From: CAYVQU01 sp964453155
GTDB lineage: Bacteria; Chloroflexota; Anaerolineae; Anaerolineales; UBA11858
NCBI GenBank assembly: GCA_964453155.1
Contig: CAYVQU010000210.1
Span: forward strand, 1 to 8,492
Reading direction: 5' to 3'
DNA: 8,492 bases
Position 1 is the stretch's first letter, and each line of letters starts with the position of its first letter. Shown piece by piece: positions 7,101 through 8,492 of the stretch. The notes under the pieces were generated by a model. The model did not search any database, was not told where the DNA came from, and saw only the letters and a list, made by a program, of their open reading frames with translations. The position numbers were made by a program, and so were the translations under genes.

Positions 7101-8261
7101 GTCTGACAAGTGTAGTTCTACCGCCGGGGTGTTCTGTAACAAAAATGTCGTCTGGAAAAACGGTGTTCGACTTGGATCGCGAGTGGGTTGAAGATTACCT
7201 ACCAATTTTTCAAACGAATATTCTTGGTACTCAAAGGCCGATAAAACCTTATCACGCACTCTTTTTAAAACTTCTCTGAAGGATGGCCTTCCAAGTAGAT
7301 TAGCACGAATAACCAAGGTATTTACGAAAAAACCAATCAGACCTTCTAATTCTTCACGAGTGCGGTTGGCAGTAAAGGTGCCAATCCCAAAATCTTTTTG
7401 TCCTGTTAGCCGGCTAAATAAAATTTGATAGACAGCAAACAACGTCATGAACAAAGTGACATTTTCCTGTTGGCTAAATCTCTGGAGTTGAGAGGTCAGC
7501 GTTGGTCCCAGTTCAAGAATTTCATATTTACCGGAATAAGAATAGTTGCTTGGGCGCGGATAATCAGCAGTAATTTCAGCAAACGGGATATTATCAATTT
7601 CTTTCAACCAATATTTTTCTGGGGCATAATCATTTTGTCCTTGATCTGAAATTTGATCAAGCTGCCACAATGTAAAATCAGCATATTGAATTGGTAAGGG
7701 AGCCGGATAATTTATTGATTTCTTTGTTATTTCATCAAAAAACAACCCTAATTCCCGCCAAAACACTCCCATTGACCAACCATCTGAAATTATGTGATGC
7801 ATATTCAGCAAAAAAATGTGGTCTTCAGAATGCAATCTAAATAAATGTGTCCGCAAGAGAGGCCCACTCTCCAAATCAAACGGAGTTTGAATTTCATCCA
7901 AGATGATTGAAAGAGCTGTTTCTTCGGGATCGGCATCAGCTCTCAGGTCAATAAGTTGATGTGATACTTTTTCTGTAGCCTTTACGATTTGAACTGGCAA
8001 TCCATCTTCTACAGAAAAAGTTGTTCGTAAACTCTCATGACGATTGACAACTGCCTGGATGCTCTCCTCCAAAATATTATTGTCTAATTGGCCTCTAATT
8101 CGATATGCACTTGGCATATTGTAGGCAATATTGTTAGGTTCAATTTGATCAAGAATCCAAAGCCTTTGCTGTGCGAATGAGGCCGGAAAGACATAGACAT
8201 CATCAGAATTCATTTCATTCTGATCAAGATGGTTTGAATTGGGGGGTAAGTAATTTTTCAT
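4170..8261 (-). CDS. Single-module nonribosomal peptide synthetase, C-A-T-TE (terminal module)
   Basis: 1363 aa, cytoplasmic. The condensation domain (about 25-460) has the S-x-AQ-x-RLW motif at 28-35, RHESLRT (74-80) and the catalytic HHIISDG (155-161), and looks like the LCL type. The adenylation domain (about 480-980) has YTSGSTGNPKG (632-642), FDTS (677-680), NAYGPTE (772-778), YRSGDLAR (863-870), GRSDFQVKIRGYRIELGEIE (881-900) and NGKIDRRSL (971-979, with K973). The pocket residues aligned to GrsA are D678, T679, E682, Y721, I747, G749, A773, Y781, G782 and K973. The carrier domain (about 995-1068) has LGGHS with S1030. The thioesterase (about 1085-1345) has GSSFG with nucleophile S1160, D1187 and H1323; the 27-residue Ser-Asp spacing equals that of the surfactin thioesterase. 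All active sites are intact, and no epimerase or methyltransferase is present. The enzyme adds one amino acid to an upstream peptide and releases the product. The substrate is unknown. No clear Shine-Dalgarno sequence precedes the ATG; an in-frame TAA lies 21-19 bases upstream. G+C is low (37% in two hand-counted lines). Confidence 0.96.
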   Translation of the reverse strand: MKNYLPPNSNHLDQNEMNSDDVYVFPASFAQQRLWILDQIEPNNIAYNMPSAYRIRGQLDNNILEESIQAVVNRHESLRTTFSVEDGLPVQIVKATEKVSHQLIDLRADADPEETALSIILDEIQTPFDLESGPLLRTHLFRLHSEDHIFLLNMHHIISDGWSMGVFWRELGLFFDEITKKSINYPAPLPIQYADFTLWQLDQISDQGQNDYAPEKYWLKEIDNIPFAEITADYPRPSNYSYSGKYEILELGPTLTSQLQRFSQQENVTLFMTLFAVYQILFSRLTGQKDFGIGTFTANRTREELEGLIGFFVNTLVIRANLLGRPSFREVLKRVRDKVLSAFEYQEYSFEKLVGNLQPTRDPSRTPFFQTTFLLQNTPAVELHLSDLEVSNFSLVNESSKFDLSFVVYQNQSQLVVYLNYNPRLFKAQTIKRIADNYYQLLSNLVNDPAQSVWSVPILNLNLWQKMLIEWNADQSQFPESTCIPDLFEKWVEQTPHQICVVLNNEQITYAELNQQANYLAKELIGYGVCADIPVLICLERSIELIIGILAVLKAGGAYVVLDHTFPPERLEYLANDSGARLLIASDRFLDLFSNVDLPIIDFDWQTNLANSQKISNPYRSIDADNLAYIMYTSGSTGNPKGVMISHRNVIGFLYGYKDVTLDGPHRIGTTVAPFNFDTSVEEIFATLCFGGTLHILLPEHSTDVKYFAEYLLKNKITTAYIVPDFLVGVAENLKRHKSELKLKTLITGLAPKTEKTLQSFRDLSPNLRILNAYGPTEVTYGATAYEFVEMTNPDLDVPIGLPFPNYETYIVDKNIQPVPVGVVGELLIGGVGISRGYLNQSDLTAEKFIPDPFSQKPGGRLYRSGDLARYQEDGNIEFLGRSDFQVKIRGYRIELGEIEAALGANLSVHKSVVMIREDTPHDKRIIAYVMFKSGQSATITELRECLRKTLPSYMMPNYFVFVDEFPLMLNGKIDRRSLLNTNHHPEKPESKYSSPRDDLDRQMVHIWEKVLKVKPIGIDDDFFELGGHSIMAVRIFSIIEKQIGKKIPLATLFEAPQIQSLTNLIRKENWEPNWTSLVPIRVGGSHPPLFCIAPIGGNVLTYRDLVVHLSPEQPCYALRSQGWYDEAPPFSNLKDMAAHYIGEIRNFQPEGPYYLCGSSFGGMVAFEMAQQMRSEGLEIGLIALFDTSGPGYPRHLPEITRLQRMKNRQKQRFASHWRNLNSPGWEHKLKYLQERGRAFFKRIYWSIRITVEKTLIQKRRNIRQVVEANLKAVHSYEPQDYEGKITLFRASNQPPDIYSDATLGWGKLVSGPLEIHEIEGYHGSLVSDPQAKNLAAVLSKCLEQAYQNLEIKNGENSDVFKR
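4194..4199 (-). promoter_or_regulatory. Ribosome binding site deciding the MbtH-like start
   Basis: The minus strand reads GGAGAG, then seven bases, then the ATG at 4186-4184. It lies inside the last codons of the NRPS gene. The alternative ATG at 4201 overlaps this site and has only a weak GGAAA upstream, so the shorter protein is the better call. Confidence 0.65.
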
Positions 8262-8313
8262 AAATTCGTACTGCGCAATTTACTTCCCAGAACTTGGGTA
8301 GATATACCTAGAA

Positions 8314-8492
8314 TTACTCATCGAACAATAATAGTTTCTCGATGATTCGGGCTTGTTCAAAGATCGTCGGGGCATCAAAAAAATCGATCATAGAAATTTG
8401 AATATTAAGCTGGGATGGAATTCGTGAAATCAATTGAGTAGCTAGTTTTCACTGCGAAACGAAAGGCCCCCGAAAATGTTGTAAACGGTGCA
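8314..8492 (-). CDS. 3' end of an upstream NRPS gene: carrier-protein C-terminus, frame broken, cut by window edge
   Basis: On the minus strand, 8448-8314 encodes 44 residues before a TAA. They read like the second half of an NRPS carrier domain: LATQLISRIP, a middle segment, FFDAPTIFEQARIIEKL, then a short tail ending LLLFDE. The start of the domain should be G-G-H-S-L-L-A-T-Q. Upstream, in another frame, 8471-8457 encodes G-G-L-S-F. Removing 11 bases (8446-8456 or an equivalent window) joins the halves as G-G-L-S-F-L-A-T-Q-L-I. As given, the downstream frame has a TGA at 8449-8451, and the usual His before the phosphopantetheine Ser reads Leu. The protein ends with the carrier domain and has no thioesterase, so it would hand its chain to the C-A-T-TE enzyme 52 bases downstream. 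The break may be a real mutation or a sequencing or assembly error near a contig end. The carrier-protein assignment is fairly secure; the cause of the break is not. Confidence 0.65.

Noticed and set aside
5739..7649. Plus-strand open frames opposite the NRPS (5739-5951, 6058-6378, 7425-7649)
   Set aside because: They are short, lack ribosome binding sites and domains, and lie fully within a gene whose motifs are intact.
8286..8298. Short inverted repeat CCCA/TGGG between the two NRPS genes
   Set aside because: It is only four base pairs with no T-run, so not a credible terminator or operator.
8301..8328. Possible internal promoter before the NRPS (TTGTTC, 16 bases, TATATC on the minus strand)
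   Set aside because: The -35 part lies in the coding end of the upstream NRPS and the matches are weak. In AT-rich DNA this is expected by chance, so it is not listed as a feature.

Overview
The window reads as bacterial chromosome. All real genes lie on the minus strand, so transcription runs from high to low coordinates. I infer a member of the Chloroflexota (Anaerolineae-like). The reasons are the exported repeat protein with Arg/Gly tails, the general character of UvrB, and a GAAC-N4-GTTC SOS box, the LexA site type known from Firmicutes and reported for Dehalococcoides. This placement is a judgement from memory, not from a search.

In transcription order the layout is as follows. (1) 8314-8492: the 3' end of an upstream nonribosomal peptide synthetase (NRPS) gene, visible as the C-terminal half of a carrier protein. 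Its reading frame is broken near the window edge. (2) 4170-8261: a complete single-module NRPS with domains C-A-T-TE, 1363 aa, the terminal module of an assembly line. (3) 3950-4186: an MbtH-like protein, overlapping the NRPS end by 17 nt. (4) 3220-3957: an Sfp-type phosphopantetheinyl transferase, overlapping the MbtH gene by 8 nt. (5) 1089-3131: uvrB, with its own promoter and a perfect SOS box just behind the transferase stop codon, ended by a strong terminator. (6) 125-889: a secreted protein made of two homologous repeats, each ending in an Arg/Gly-rich tail, with its own terminator. (7) 18-55: a GGG-rich heptamer tandem repeat.

Genes 2-4 form a tightly packed biosynthetic operon. The transferase converts the carrier domain to its active holo form, the MbtH protein assists the adenylation domain, and the C-A-T-TE enzyme adds the last amino acid and releases the peptide by hydrolysis or cyclisation. 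The upstream carrier-protein remnant shows that at least one more NRPS protein precedes it. The product is unknown. The specificity-pocket residues (D-T-E-Y-I-G-A-Y-G-K) do not match a code I can recall.

Base composition differs sharply along the window. Hand counts of single 60-base lines give 37% G+C in two NRPS lines, 47% in the MbtH and transferase genes, and 67% in uvrB. This suggests the peptide cluster was acquired next to a resident uvrB. No RNA genes, CRISPR arrays, transposases or attachment sites were seen. No stretch longer than 300 bases lacks a gene.
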